A DNA stretch of 64,000 bases from Triatoma infestans (lineage: Eukaryota > Arthropoda > Insecta > Hemiptera > Reduviidae), in NCBI GenBank assembly GCA_011037195.1, contig JAAEAF010003439.1, positions 62,001 through 126,000 on the forward strand, in the 5' to 3' direction. Positions 1-14,900 of the stretch are shown here, in pieces. A program made the position numbers and the translations under genes. The notes below the pieces were generated by a model. That model was not told the DNA's origin. It did no database searches and saw only the letters and a program-made list of their open reading frames with translations. Every line of letters begins with the position of its first letter. Positions within the stretch are counted from its first letter, which is position 1.

Positions 1-1359
1 TCCTTCAGTAAGCTTATTCGATGGCTAAATTTTTATATTTATATGGTAAATTTCTAAGCGGTATTATTATCTTTGTCCATATTTTATTGAACTAAACAGG
101 TTCCTCCACGCCCCCCTAAACTCTGAAACCACAGGGTTTTACTATTTTACTGTGATAAAATGAACTCATTATAAGTTGGAATTTAATGGAAAAATCAGTC
201 CAGTGGCAATTTTATATTATCTTTCGGTGAACCAGAGAAGCATACAAAGCCTGAAAAGAATTCCTTATTCTTGACATTAAATATATTTTCTGTTCAAAAA
301 TATATTATAAAAATTTCCACAAATTAAGAAGCATCAAAATTTTAAAAAATTAATTAATTAATAAATATGTGAAGAATTCAATCCAAGATCCCGTTTAGAA
401 AAAGAACAGAGGTGAATAAAGAATTAAATGATTAAAGTAACCAAATCAAGACACATTGGTTGCTCCTTCCATGTTGCATAACATAACGGCAAATAAAAAA
501 ATACTAGGAAGAGATTATCTATTATTAAAAAGAAATTAGCTTTGTACGGTAAAATATAAACACACTAGTAGTTTAGATCATTGTTAATTTTATCAGTAGA
601 ATAATAAATTATGCGAAATCTTTTTGTGTAATAAAGTTTGATTGTTATATGTATCCGGTATTTGATAATTTAGAAACGTTCTTACTTTGCTGAAGATTTT
701 ATTGTTATTTGCAACAGTTCCCAAGCCTATTTTGCTTTTATAAATTTTCTTTTTCTAATTCAATTTATGAATTACTAGACTAAAACTATGCTCTATGTTA
801 TGGGTTATTTTTTTTTATTATAAGGATATTCAAATATAGAAAACCTTTCATAAAGTTTGGAAAATCATTAATTTCAAAAATCATTCTCCAGTTTGTTGAA
901 AATTACACGAAAAATTCTTTATATTATCTATTTTGCAAAGCATTTTATTGGTTGATCTCTCAAGAGAATGTCTAAAATTTTGCCCAAAAAATATTTTGAA
1001 AATTGTTCAAGCTGACAAAAAAATAAATAAAAATAAGAATTAAATATAAACTAAAAGCTAAGTAAAATATGAACTTAAATTCAAGGAGCCTCAAAAATAG
1101 CATCGTTTTATCTGATATAAGATTTTATTAGGTTTTTTAAAGCAGTCTTATTATAATAACAGAAGTATTTAGAAAAAAGAAATTATGCGAAATCTATTTA
1201 ATAGTTAGTTTATAAATAACTTTTTTCATCTTATAAATATTTGTAAAGAGAATAGTTTAAAAGCCAAATCGATTACTAGTTGCCCTACAAGATTTCTTGA
1301 GTGTTTCTAATGTAATATTTCGACTATTTTTGCTGGTATATATGTGTTATACATATATA
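1..1359. other. AT-rich non-coding DNA
   Basis: Very AT-rich sequence with homopolymer runs and no open frame that looks coding. I recognise no gene, repeat or RNA here. Confidence 0.5.
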
Positions 1360-1975
1360 TCTTCTTCTTTCGCTCTCGAAGGTCCTTGGCCTTTTCAATC
1401 ACTCTTTCCTATTAAAGCAACACTTCCCCAAGTCCTTAATCCGAGACTCCTGATATTCCTCGACATCATCCAGCCACTTGAAAACCTCGGTCTTCCTCTT
1501 TTTCTAGCCTTTCCTGGGTATTCTTCCATCATCTCTTGGAAATTCGGGGTTCTTCCATTCTTATTAAGGTGCCCTAACTAACTTAATCTTCCCTTCTTAA
1601 TCCATCTAACCAAATCCTGCTCCGAATTTTATTATTTTGTACGTCTCTCCTTCCTTTACAGGGCCAAAGATTTTCCTGAGGATCTTCCTCTCCAAGCATT
1701 CAACAGTCTTTCATCCTCTTTTCTTAGCACCCACATTTCACTGTCATACGCCACCACTGGCCTCAATATGGCTTCTTGTATACTATCAGTTTTGCTTCTC
1801 TAGATAGTTCCCCGAAATTGAACACTTACTGCAGTGCTCAGAAACACCTACTGGCTGCCGGTATCCTGCCATTCATTCCTACACTTATTTCGGCCCCTAG
1901 ATATTTGAAAGATTCAACTCTTTCATACTCGTACGGTGCGCACATTGTTCTTTATTTCATATCTTTATTTCTTTT
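1360..1975 (-). mobile_element. LINE fragment, C-terminal end of a reverse transcriptase ORF
   Basis: Read on the minus strand this GC-richer island gives broken pieces of the region after the RT catalytic core of endonuclease/RT-type LINEs: FKYLGAEIS near 1890, an ERKILRKIFGPV-like stretch near 1690 and KWLDDVEEY near 1480. Frameshifts and stops interrupt it, so it is a dead 5'-truncated copy. An alternating T/A tract (about 1976-2060) follows its left side. The family (RTE- or Jockey-like) is inferred from motif memory only. Confidence 0.6.
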
Positions 1976-4900
1976 ATATATATTTTTCTTCTATATATAT
2001 GTAGAGAGAGAAGAAATATATATATGAAAATGACTATTAATATATATATCTTACTTTCTATGTATTATATGTATGTAATCTTAAAATTAGCGTATAGGTT
2101 CACTTGTTGATTGGGATGTAACAGAACGCCACTGTTGAAGAAATGATTAGTCCGCTTCCTTTCTAAGCGGTTTATTAACAAATAAACCAATTCAATTTTT
2201 TTCTTAGTAGCGCATTTTGATTGTAATTCTTCATTTCTATGAAGGTAGCCATCTGACAGTTGAATGTAAGACAGCTGGCGATGGAACTGTGTCATGCTGT
2301 ATGGCAGCCGTCTTTCATAAAAATGACTATTAAGGAAGGAGTCTTGGACCGTAATAGGCATTGCGTCACTTTTTTTTCTGGGGTGGCAATTCCTGCTTCT
2401 TCGACTAGTAGATAAAAATTCTGAGAAGTGCTAAACTTTTAAAATGAATCGAGTTTAAGATACCTAAATTTAATGTAACTTAACGAAACTGAAACGATTG
2501 TTTAACTTCTAAAAGCTATATTTTAAACTTATTTATGACATTAATACAAGACAGAATCGTAAGTTAAATCCATATTTAAAGAGATTTAATTATAAATGTT
2601 GAAACTGTCTTTTAAGGAAGAATGCGCTGTCAATTTTATTATTAGAAACCAAAAATTGAATTTATTTCTTATACAGTATAATTGGATACATTGAGAGATA
2701 GAATAACATAATTTCGTAGAGATAACATCCCCTACTCTGTTATTTAGGTGTAATTTATATGCAACTGTGCTACTAAGTTGCTATACTTTTGGTTGATCCG
2801 TTTTATACCAGCAAACATCAGATATAACCTGAGGTTAATTAATAATTTTTACATTCTTACTTAAATGGTAAACTTTAATTATATTTAATTATGAAGAAAA
2901 TGTCTTTGGAGCGAAAGAACATTTTTTTGTATTGCTCTTTTTTTAAGGACTCCAACTTTAACAATTTTTCAAATTGAATTTTTAATTTCATTTTTTTTTT
3001 TTAATAAAAAAATTCTTATTTTTATTTTAATGTCTACTATAATGAATTAATTAGGTAAATGAAATTATTTCCTTTGTTTTACAAAGGTAATTGCAGGTTA
3101 GACCATTTGAAACCTTCAAAGAACGTCAACAAACTTTCTAAGTTTTGTAAAATTATTGAGGAAGGGGAAGCTGCGTAGACTATGCAGTCAATATACGTTC
3201 GTATAAACTCGTACTTCTTCGAGTTAAAAAGAGGAATGCACTCTACCTGCCTCCTCTTCTTGTCCCCACCTCTAAATTTCCGTTTGTTTTGTAAAAGGTT
3301 TACTCCCGCCAATAGCAAATTGTATTGTATGCTTGTACTGAGCTAACCTATTACTTTGGACCAATATACAAGCGTTGTGCTATTTCTTGGCTGCAGTGAT
3401 ATTTTTCTGTAAAAGCAGATATTTTTTTTTTCAACAACCATATTCATGTGTTAACTGCCGTAAAAGAACTGAAAATGTTGGAACTTAGGTGGGTTTACCA
3501 ACAAAAAAGTTGGTCTTTATTACTAAATTGTCCTTTATTTTTACAAATTTGGTAATCTTTTGAGACCTCATTGAATTAGAATTAAAAAAAAAGTGGCTAT
3601 CATGTGGAAGTATTTTTACCGTTACATTTTCACATAAAGTAACTTACAAAATTTATATTGATAGGCATTGCGGATATTTCAAACAAACAAAAAACTGGCC
3701 TACTTTAACGAACTATAATAATTCAAGAACAAGTAACTATAATTAAATTATTGTAATGCATTCAGTAGCAGAAATTACATTTATATATTACTTATTATCT
3801 TAAAATATTAAATAGCAGTTTATACCATTTAGTTAGCATAGTAAAATCAGTATGTTGGTTTAATTAAAACATTGCTAATTTTACGGTTAGTAAATCTCAT
3901 TCAAGAGTCGAAGATAAAAATGTAAAATGACGCTAAAGTACGAATAATAGTAACATATTTTATAAACTAGTTTTCCGGAGCAGCAATTTTAATTCAATGT
4001 GTGATATTTGGTCTGGGTAGGAGAATAAATCCTTTTTATTTTTTGGTTAGAGCCTTTTTAGAAATTTTGGAAACTTTTTTAAAAACAATTTTTTGACCTT
4101 TTAAGGAGAAGGGAAAAGAATTCATTATTAGAAAGTATGAGGCCAGTTAGTGAATGTAAACAATTTCAAAATCCTTGTATCAGGTTATAATTTCAGTAGC
4201 CATTCTCATTACAAAAAAAAAATTATGGCTACAATTTTTTATTTTATTGATTTTTTTATGAATTACAATGCAACCATATTTCTCAAATAATTTCTAAAAT
4301 TTCTGTATATTTCTAATATTATTTTAACAAGATATACTTGTTTCGTTGTTTTCCATGGTAACCTAAAAAATGCCTATGAATAACCAAGTTATTTCAAATG
4401 CAATTTTGTTTTGTACACATTTTTGTTTTGAGATAAAAGTTGTAACTTCTATAAGCGCATGTGCAGTATTTGAGGTTATGTTGAACATCATTGTGTACGT
4501 ATTTATGTACACGAACATAATTAAATAGGCATTAAGTGATTTTCAAATGAATTTTTAATCAATTTCAAAGTTGGGTATAAGAAACTAATTTTAGTTTCCC
4601 AGCTTCCGACAAAATTTGTTTTTTCCTAATTATTCAAGGCAGAGTTTCTTTAAGAATTCATATCTTCTTAACTCTGTGTGATTGAAGTGAATTAGAAGTT
4701 TCGTATACAATCCTGGTATAAATTTCCTGTCCCCAGGAAAAAAAAATCAGCTTCGATAATTGGCAAAGATAGGAGATTATTTCCCCTGTTATTATGATGT
4801 CAAAAGTTTAAAACTATAAGCAGTGCTTGACAGTTTCCCAAGTATGTTAAAATATCATCTAAACATGTTTTCCAAACATGTCAGAATGTTTTCAGAAAGT

Positions 4901-5192
4901 ATTTACCAAAACAAATGAAAAAAATATTTTTTTAAAGATTATTTATATAACTTTCCATTAATTGCAATGGTTCAATTTTTAACTTTTATATTATATTTTA
5001 TACAAAGTATTGGAAAGAATATTTTCAATTTGACGCAATATTTCAAACGGTTGCATCTAAGGGTAGGAACAAAAGAGCAAAAACAAAACGGTTGTGAAAG
5101 TTACGTAGATAATTCAGATTTAATTTGGATAAATTTCCTAATGAATCAGATATAACTTTCCTACTAAAAGTTTGATTGTATGGAAATGTTTT
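1976..5192. other. AT-rich intergenic stretch, no gene recognised
   Basis: Starts with TA-rich low-complexity DNA (about 1976-2060). Two minus-strand frames (2065-2361, 98 codons; 3079-3318, 79 codons) have no recognisable motif, signal peptide or splice context. The unseen first exon of the downstream zinc-finger gene could lie here, but nothing marks it. Confidence 0.4.
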
Positions 5193-5411
5193 TGTTATTC
5201 CTGATCGGTTTTGAATTTTCATCCATTGTCAGAGTAAAGTTATCAAGTTCATGTACAGAGTTCACTTCGGCTTAATGCTTTGTTACATACTACAGCAGAA
5301 GTCAACAAGTGTAGTGTGTAACAGAAACATTAAGTTGAAGTAAACTCTACACGTACTTGATAACTTTACTCTGACGATGGATGAAAATTCGAAATCGGTC
5401 AGGAATAACAG
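5193..5411. repeat. Fold-back (hairpin) MITE-like element
   Basis: Two imperfect inverted arms of roughly 95-100 bp (about 5193-5290 and 5312-5411) around a short loop. Both outer ends carry TGTTATTCCTGA or its near match, and both arms share CAGAGTAAAGTTATCAAGT. There is no coding capacity. The layout fits a non-autonomous fold-back element. A target-site duplication is not clear. Confidence 0.7.
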
Positions 5412-5967
5412 AAATCTGAATTCTACGGCGGTTAAAAATCTGTAAAGCTTGTCGATTTTTCCAAATCTTCATACAAGAATGCCCTTAAAAGCTAGATTGT
5501 CCATTAAACAAACATTTTCTTATTATTCATATAGATAAAAGGATTATAATTATTAATTGTAATTCAGAAGATTTTATATTTCATTATTTCTGATATATAA
5601 TTAAATTGAAATTTAAACCTTTCTGAATTCTAATTTATTTATTTTCTAATTTCTATGGTTAATACATTTTATCTTTTAATTTAATAATACTAATTGTTTA
5701 TCAATAGTAGCAAGTTTGATCCAAATAGCTAATATTTCCTATACTATATTAGTTGCAAATGTGGGTAAAATGCATTGAACCAATTATTTTTTATTCCACT
5801 AACGCTCATTTTCAAATTTTGAGATACGCGTTAGGAAAGATTTTGAAATGTTTTTTACTTATCAATTTCGAAAACGAAATTAATTCCTTCTTGAAAATAA
5901 TTAATGAATCTTTATACTTTACGCTGTATACAAAATTGATTTATAAAATGTTGATTGTTTATTACAG

Positions 5968-8900
5968 TGCTGCGCCGTTGAATGAGGATTTAGAGGATGG
6001 AGAAATATTTGATGACGATGAAGAAGAAATTGTACCAGCTCAAAAAGCACCATCTCAGCAGCAACCGGCTATTGCTGAACCACCTGCTGCCTCATCTCCA
6101 GTACCTTCGAAAAAGAGGCCTCTATCTCCCACTGGGAGTGATAGGAGACGTCCACCGAGGCAGCGAAGAACAAAGAGAGGAAGGGAAGATGATAGACCGT
6201 TTCCTAGGGTTGGTATATTTGATGTAACTATCACTTCTCTTTGCCTTTATAGCAATCTTTTTGCTAGTTATTGTCTGACAAAGAGGAAACACTTTTCAAT
6301 CTTTAATAAATTTTCTTGTGAACACATAAATGAAAATTTCTATATAATTGCAGAATTGTATATATATTTTCTTAAATTTGTTTAAAAGAAATTGGATTTA
6401 CTTACAATTTTACTTTAATGTAGTATTTGTCACTTATTTAACCCCTTTCATTTTCCAAAAAAACATGCTGGGTATATATTATATTAGCAAAAACAAAAGT
6501 AACTTTAAAAAAATATTTTACACCTTTATTGTCAATAATATTCAAACAAAAATGTTGCTTCTTAAAATTGAAAATATTAGTAACTTACATTTGATGAACT
6601 TACCTGATGAACTTTAATTTTATTATAACCATTTTTCATTGATATTTATTACAAAGTGGATAAATTGTACTACTACTTTGAAGTTCTAAAGATGTGATAA
6701 ACTTTTACTAGTTAATATTTTGGAAATAATTTTGTTTTAGAAACAAAGACGTCGTAGTGAAGAACATGAAAAAAATCGTGAAAAAGAAATGGTAATTGAT
6801 GAGGACGAACTGTTGAATGTAACTAGAATTCGTTCTCCACCCCCAGGAGCTAGAACAAATAATGATTGGGACAGATTTCATGGTAGATCAGGTTTGTTAT
6901 TTATAACTAACGTTGACTTTTTCAGTTTTTGTTCCACAAAAAAAATAATGATTTTGGCAAATCTGTACATTATAAACATGAAAATATCTGGAAAATTCTT
7001 TTCATGTCTTCACAGTGACAATTTATTAAAAAGGGAAATGACCCTTAAGATTCTTCAGCGAGAAAATACTTAAAGAATGGGTACCTGCTCCGAGGAGGCG
7101 CCCTCCACTGGCACTAGCGTATCCTCATTAATCTTTTAATTGTGTCTGAGGCACACTTCTGGATCTCGCTTTAATTATGTGGTGTCTCTTTTAAAACCAT
7201 ACTGGTACATATTCACATTCCTTAAAATTTAGTCTTTTTCTATAGGATTCTTTTCAATGTAATCAGAGTTTAAAAGGGCAGATGAGACAGACAGTCGGAT
7301 AATAATTTGAAGAGGAAAAGACAGAATGCAAGTACAATGAATTACGTACCAAACCATCAGAATTAAAGTAAAATCCGCACTTTTTAGGGAGAAGTAGACT
7401 AGCATTTCTTCAGGACTTCATGCTTCCCAACCAGGACCTTATCCCAACACTAATACACTGACAACTCCGCACTCACACCCTACTTGGGGTCTGTATGGAT
7501 GATTATAACAACATAGTATAGCACACCTACAGCAAAATCTAGCTCAACACACCCAGCCTTTTCCTCCCACAAATTCCCACGCTTTTACCTGCTTTCTTCA
7601 CTCTGTCATCTAAAGAGAAATTAACAAAATAATTCTTCATTTTATGAAGAAGTTATTCTTGGGTTCTCGTGTTGGAATGGTTCCTTATCGACTATTTTTA
7701 TTTTCGTCTTTTTTTGTGTGTTATTTATCCTATCCCAAAATACCAAGCTCAGGCATCATAAGTGGTGACAGTGGGCTTTGGCCTAAGCTCTTATCAAAGC
7801 AAGCCATTCTGCTACTTCAAGAAGACGGTCCCCCAGTAAGCAGACAGTCTTGGCATGGTCTCATCAATTCTGTAACGATTGCACCTGGCACAAATCAGTG
7901 TCAAATTGTCTCATCATCATATAATTTTTATTGAAACTTTGATATATTATTGATTATCTTCCTGTTCAAACAATATAGAAATCAATAATTCAAATAAATT
8001 TTGTTAATCATCCCCTACTGGAGGAACTTATTTTGTTCAGCTCATTCTGTTTGTCAATGGAGCGATAGAAATTTGAGGAACTATGAGTATTTTTCTTACG
8101 AAAATGTAGTGATTTGTATAGACTTTTAAATTTGTTAATTATAATGTTTAGATGAAGAGGATGAAGAAGGAATTGCCGGTAATGGAGGCGGTGGAGGAGG
8201 TGGTGGTGGAGGAGGAGGAGGAGGAAGTGGAAGCGGTAGTAGAAGAAATAATCGGGGAAGAGATGGATTCCAATCTCGCCGGAGACTAAGAACTAGAGGT
8301 GGTGGAAGAAGAGGAGGAGGTAGACGAGGTGACTCCAATATCTGCAAATTTTATCTACAAGGGAAATGCCAAAGGGTGAGGGTAAGGTTTTAAATTTTAT
8401 ATTTGTAAAGTAATATTTGAATGATATTTCTAATTGAGGTAATTATTTCTAAGCACAGAGTACTTAACGGAAAATTATATTAGTTAGTTTATAATTATTA
8501 CTAATTAAATGAATGGATTATTAGTTAAATGAACTAATTTAATTCCGTTTTCGATTTTTATTTTAACTTTATCATTTTAATGTTTAGGGCCCAGACTGCC
8601 CCTATGCTCATGCCAATTCTCAGCGAAAGTTTGAACTGTGTAAATTCTATATGAATGATTGCTGTGCCAAAAAAGACAAATGTTTGTTTATGCACAATGA
8701 CTTCCCATGCAAATTCTTTCATCTGGGGCTCAAGTGTTATGCAGGAAAACGTTGCAAATTTTCTCATTCTAAAGTATCATCATATGTTAAACAGCAACTC
8801 ATAAAGGTAATTTAAAAACTTATATTATTTGCTATAAATAAAGGACGTTGCGACTTGATTGAAACATTCCCGTTATGAAAAAACTTAGGTTAATTTCCAA

Positions 8901-11900
8901 AATGTTTTATTTTTGTAAAGAAAAACTTGAATTAATGATTTCCGCATTGTCAATGTCATTTGTTCCAAGAAAAATGACAGCAAATTTAATATGATTATAT
9001 TAATATTTAAGGTTGATATACTGAAAAAAAAAACTTAAAATACAAAATTAATTAACAATAAAAATTACCTTTTTTTCATAGTAGCGTTACAAATTGATGT
9101 CCATCGTTGTTTTCTGACGGCATTGTTTTCGGAATACTTCTATAGCAGCAACAGTGGAAAGCCACATCAGTTTCCCAAAATTCTTTCCTGAATTTGTTCA
9201 GCTGATGTTATTGGAATGAAGTCAATATAGATTTGGTGCTTATCATGAAATATTGAAAAAATAAAGGGTTCTTATGGTCTTCGGTTAGTTTCCTTATGTG
9301 GTAAATCTGAACTTAAATTTCTAAATGTGCCACCTTAATCTCTGTCAAATTTTTTTTTTCAACACAGAGAACTGTTATTGTAAAACAAAATACAGAACCA
9401 CATAATAAATAAATAAACATTTAAGCATTGCACATGTTTAAGATTATCTTTAAAGAAAAACATAAATCATTGGGATTAGAGCTAAAAATCTACTTATCTT
9501 CCAGGGAACTGGTGATTCAGGTATAACAACACTATTCGCGAACCCGGGCAGGACAACAGGGTAGATACAAACAAATTTTCCAGCAAGCTTGTTGTGGCAA
9601 ATTTTGTAGATTGACAAATATTTCAAAGAAAGTTGAGAAAGAATCTCTGCTGATAAAGTATAAGCGCAATAAGTCAATTTCCAATTAGGCTGTATTAAAG
9701 TATAAATATTGACAATCTCTTCGAATTGGTAGCAAGTACTCCTCCCCTTCATATTCTAAAATTCCATGTGTTAATATTCTATTACTTTAGATTAGATTTA
9801 AAGAAGTATATAAACAATAACGAGAGGCAAGTTGAACATCAATTAAAAAAGCCATTTGAAATTGTATAAAAAATATTTTAAAAAACATTGGCTAAGACAT
9901 ATTGCGTTTCCCTGAACGTATATTTAGTTCCCCTTTTTAGTAAGATGCGATTTATTGAACTAATATTATTATTACAGCACAATCAGTCAGAAAGTGATAA
10001 ACACTTTCTACACAATCTGGAAACTTTCTCACCAAGAGAATCACCATCTCACGATCATATGGACGGAGGAGGAGATTCACCTTCACATCATCATCATCAC
10101 CGTCGTGGTGGAGGACAAAATCATCATAATAGACACCAGAGTGGTAGTGGCAGTGGTAGACATCACAATCACCAAGATATGAGACGTTCGGTTTCACCAC
10201 CACATAGTGATCATAATAATGAAGATATAAATTATGAACTGGATCTTCCGCCTCAAAACAATCTTGATTCATCATATTCAGATGATGGTACTTATTATTA
10301 TTATAATCATTTTTTTTTTAACTTTAAGGCGCGTCAGCGTCTGTGATCATTAGCGCCCGGAGCCTTGACAGTGAACTGTAGAGGCTCCTAGGAAGAAAAA
10401 ATCTAAGGGTAGCACAGCTGGACCCGAACCTGGGTCCTCCGCGTGGGAGTCCAGTACGCTAACCACTTAGCTGTTCCCTTCCCTATTCTAAGGGAAAATT
10501 CTTTCCTAACTTTTGATTAATGTTTTTTCCTTTAGATAAATTGTGTGAATATTCAAGTTTATGAAAAAGTATATAAGGGCGGTTGACTAGCTCCTTCTTA
10601 GTTAAAAAAAACAAAAACAGAGATTCGCTAGGGTTATTATTTTATCTTATGAGCAACAGTCAATTTGGTTTTGTAGCTACAAAGGCTATGAAACATTTCT
10701 GGTTGCAGTCTATATAGTTTTAAATGTATTCATGATTCTTCTTTAACTTACAACTAATTAAAGATTCACTAATTTTTCTAAAATAACTGAATAAAAAATT
10801 GTAAATTATTACTGATGTAAAAATTGTATTATTTTTATTTTAACAGAACGGAACAGAACTCCAATGCCTTCGCCTTCTCAGGAAAATTCGAGTGATAGGT
10901 AAGTTATATTTAAACAAATGTTTGAAAATTAGTATTAGAAACCAATAGAAAGAAGTGGGTTAGCCACTTCTTCAGGGATCTTAACATCCTATGGATATCG
11001 CAGCTTAAAAACACAGAACAGTACTTACATAATAATAAACTGAGGTAGATGTGCTCATAGACTTGGGTTTGGCCTACAAACTAGCACACCATCATATACA
11101 CATTCACTCATGCTGACAGATTGTACCCTTTACAGTCTATGTTCAAATTCTGGCATGCAAATTGAGAAGCAATTGATCTAGCACGCAGTGACTTACTTTT
11201 TAGCCACTCTCTCAACACATCTATTTAATATTAAAAAATAAAGGACATGAGTGAATAAAATTGTTTCTTAATAGCTAATATGTGCTTTCATAAAAAAAAT
11301 TTCTTGCTTACCCTTTTTATTAATAAAATAAATTCCAGATTCTGAAATAAACCCATTCGAGTCAACCATTTCACATCAATGTATACGACTCTCATTTGTT
11401 TTATTAAACTTCTTTGAAAGTTCTTATTGACATTTTGTTCAATACGAATTAAAAAAAGGGCCCCACAAATCCCTCCAATAAGCAGAAGAACTCCCTCTTA
11501 ACAGATTGGCTAACTTTCTCGCAATTGTTGCGGACATTCCGGGTTTGATAACCTTGTGTAATCCAACGATCTTGATGCAACATCATGAACAAAATTAAGA
11601 AGCCAACAGATAGTATCAAATCCTTACTGGGGATTGCAGAAAGCGATTCCGAACTTCATAAATTGCTGCCTGACAGATTTCAAATCGCTAGGGATGTTGC
11701 GCTCTTGTTAAGTTAGAGTAGAGGAAATTATTTTCTCCAAACATTTCCAATTAATCAATTTAACCATTTTGTCATTACTGCTATCCTTATCGGATGCTTT
11801 TTCTTTCTATGACGTTTCAACTATTAAACTGCTTTCTCTTTTAATAAAATGTGTAATGTTATCTTATCAATAAGTATGAGCTTTTACATAGTGAAATTCA

Positions 11901-14900
11901 TGTATATTTTATTTTGCACTTAAATACCATACACAGTACTGGAATGCCATGGCGCAGCTCTCTATGCAACATTTCTCATTTCATTAAACTTTATAAAGTG
12001 ATGTTTATAAACAATTAAATTTTGATGAAATCACACTATTTATTATAAAACTACATAATGTTCATAATTTTTTCCGAAGTCAAATATTTTGTCATAAAAA
12101 GGAGACAAAAAATGTTTATTAAATTTCATTTCGAACTGACACCTTTTTTACGTATCGTTTAAAATCTAACATAACTTTTTAACACTAATAATATATTGTC
12201 CAGAGGCTAATTAATTGTAATTCATAATTATTATACCCTCCTTTTTCTTGCTATATTTTTTAATTCTTTTAAGTAATATAAAAGTTTGTATTTAAGGGAT
12301 ATGAGGTCACCTGAAAGAGAAATGTTGGGTGAATGCAGTTCTAATTCAGATACTCCAGCATCTGATCAGAAAGGTAAACTTTATGATTGAAAATGTTATT
12401 AATAAACATATGAAAATAATCAGATGCTAGTGATTTGTTTATTTACTTATTTGTTAAATAAGTATTTAGCTTCAGTCAACTTTTAATTAATTTATTTATA
12501 ATTTATCGATTTCTGTTTTATCTTGCATGCCTCGCATGTATTGATTCTCTGTTTAATTTATGATTCAGTTGACTTTATTATTTTTTTCATTCAGTCATAT
12601 TTATCTAGAGTTTTTTGACATTGCTTTTAACTTAGTAATAAGATATATTTAGCAACAGTTAATTTTCTTTTCAAATATATTTATTTTATTAAGGCAAGTT
12701 TTATAGTTTAGATTTTTATTTCTGTTTGTTTATTTTCAAGCAGTGAATCTTGCTTTAAGAATAATTTATTTTTTCAGTAGTTACAATATTTATTTTTTCT
12801 TAAATTAGCCTTTAATATATCTCTCTGTGTATAATAGATAGTGGGTTAGGGGAAGATATGCCCCAAGAAGTGCCACTTAATTTACCACGCAAACAGAGGG
12901 AGCTCTATCTTCGGATTCAACAGCAACAACGGCATACACAGGAAGAACAGGTTAATATTTTAATTGATTCTTTTCTTCTTAAATTATTGTTTTGCCAATA
13001 ATCGACTAATGGACCAAATTTGACTTCTTGGCTGTTCCCCATCAAAAGCACACCGTTGGGTAGTTATCTTTAAACTCCGTTAAATATCTATTCCAAGTTT
13101 TGAAGCTAGCAATTTCTCTAACTGAAACGATTTCCTAATTTATCTACTGAAATACAAAAATTCATCTTACTTCCATCTCACTTCCTTATAACATTTACAA
13201 GTCTTCCGCTCCATTGATATTAATCTATCCTACAAGCTCTTTCTTTCACATTAATATGCATTCGCCCGACTATTTTTGGAGCTTTTTCTTTGCTGAGTCC
13301 AGGCGAATTTTTCTTTTCTTTAATTACTTACGTTACCAAGTAAAAGCCAAACTTTTGAATATTTAAAAATTGTTAATTTCTAATATTTAATGCCCTATGT
13401 ATTGAGTTTGTGTATGTTTCATTCTTATTTCGCGTATTCTTTGTACTATTTACTTTAGTTTTGTAACGTTTGTGTCTTTTGGACTTGAGATTGTCTCATG
13501 AAGATAGATTAGTAATCTGTGTTTTTTTAGCAACTCAATGAAATTGAGCAGCCACATCGACTTGGTTTGTCACTGTAATCCCTTCATTCGTATGAAAAGG
13601 ACTAAAGTATCAATATTTAGTAGATTTAAACTAAGAACCACATTATATTATTATTTGATGATACTATATATATGTAAGTCGGTAATATATATTTATTAAC
13701 TTTGTTTCACTATTGCGAGAGGAACCATTGGGGGATATCATAGATTTTCAAAACTGAGTAACCACAGAAAATATACATGTGCTCTTGACTTCTAAACTAA
13801 CTTTTTTTTAATTTAGTCCGCTCGCTTTGTATGTTGTATTTTGTGTGTGTGTGTGTGTGCAGGTTGTAAGTGTGTGAATGAGATAAAATAGCAAATTCGA
13901 AAAAACTGCAAGGAAATAAAAAATGATGCCTGAAGCCCTGTTTATGTATCCAACCTGTAGTTTTACTCATAATTTGCTGGAAGCATCATTTTACTGAACA
14001 TTTAACTTTTTGTTTATACAGGGTATCCCAGATACATATATGAGCCAAAATCAAAATAACTACTATCGATATCGAAATTCTTAAAGGACCAGAGTTTTAG
14101 ATCTCTTTGAGATTTGTTGAATACTGTTTTCAAAAATCAAATAAATTATCAGAAAGGACTTAAATGGTCAATTGAATTATGAGGTTTCTTTTTAATATGT
14201 ACTTAATTTTTATGATGTCCACAAATTTCACTTCCATATGTCCAGAATCAGCAGAGTGAGAATAAAACTCCATATAGTGTGAGGTTTTGGTTTTTAATGC
14301 CATAAAAAGAATTATTATTGGAAAATATAGAATATGTTTCTTATGTAATTTTTCCCCATCTTTCTGTTAAAATTAATTCCAAATAATTACTTTTATTAAT
14401 TAGGCAAATAAAAGAGCGATAAAGGAGTTGATGAGGCCATTTGTTAAATTTTTAAAAATTTGCTCCCTGAAATATTAATCATAGGTTTCTGAAAATATTT
14501 TTGTCAGAAAGCTAAAGAAATAATAATAAATATGTGAAATTTTCAAGGACCAATTTTTATTTTCAATAAATATGTGTGTTTTCAATATTATCTGGACCTT
14601 TACAATGCTACATCATAAAATAAATTTTTAAATATGTGAATGGTATTTAAGATTAAAAGGCAGTTAAACAACAGCATATCTTTTCCAAGTATTTAATTTA
14701 CATATTTCTGAAGGTTTGTATTATTAACAATTTCTAAAAATTAGTTATCAATATTATCAGCCTTGTTGCATATGTTTTATTCAATAAAACCTGTCAAAAA
14801 ATTTATTAAGAGGGCAAGGGTTACTAATTCTTTATTTAATTTTTCAGTCTTCGATAATCAGTACTGCACTTTCTTTGCATTGCCAATAACACAGTTAACT

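Noticed and set aside
2065..2361. 98-codon minus-strand frame
   Set aside because: No motif, signal peptide or splice partner, and it lies next to repeat-like DNA. Probably chance.
7644..7934. 96-codon plus-strand frame with a hydrophobic start
   Set aside because: It sits wholly inside an intron of the zinc-finger gene and does not fit its phase; the similarity to a signal peptide looks fortuitous.
8135..8347. Proline/leucine-rich minus-strand frame
   Set aside because: It is the mirror of the Gly/Arg-rich exon 8152-8375 of the zinc-finger gene.
9070..9240. Minus-strand text resembling the C-terminal end of a Tc1/mariner-type transposase
   Set aside because: Only weak resemblance over about 50 codons with stops; no ends or target site visible.
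9450..9752. 100-codon minus-strand frame in an intron
   Set aside because: No recognisable family and no splice context. A transposon relic is possible but unsupported.
13532..13579. Short in-frame stretch after a TTTTTTTAG, which could follow the exon ending at 12950 and ends in TAA
   Set aside because: It would terminate the zinc-finger protein before conserved downstream motifs (DWYSSDEEGN). The canonical exon at 17710 joins in phase. At most it is a rare alternative end.
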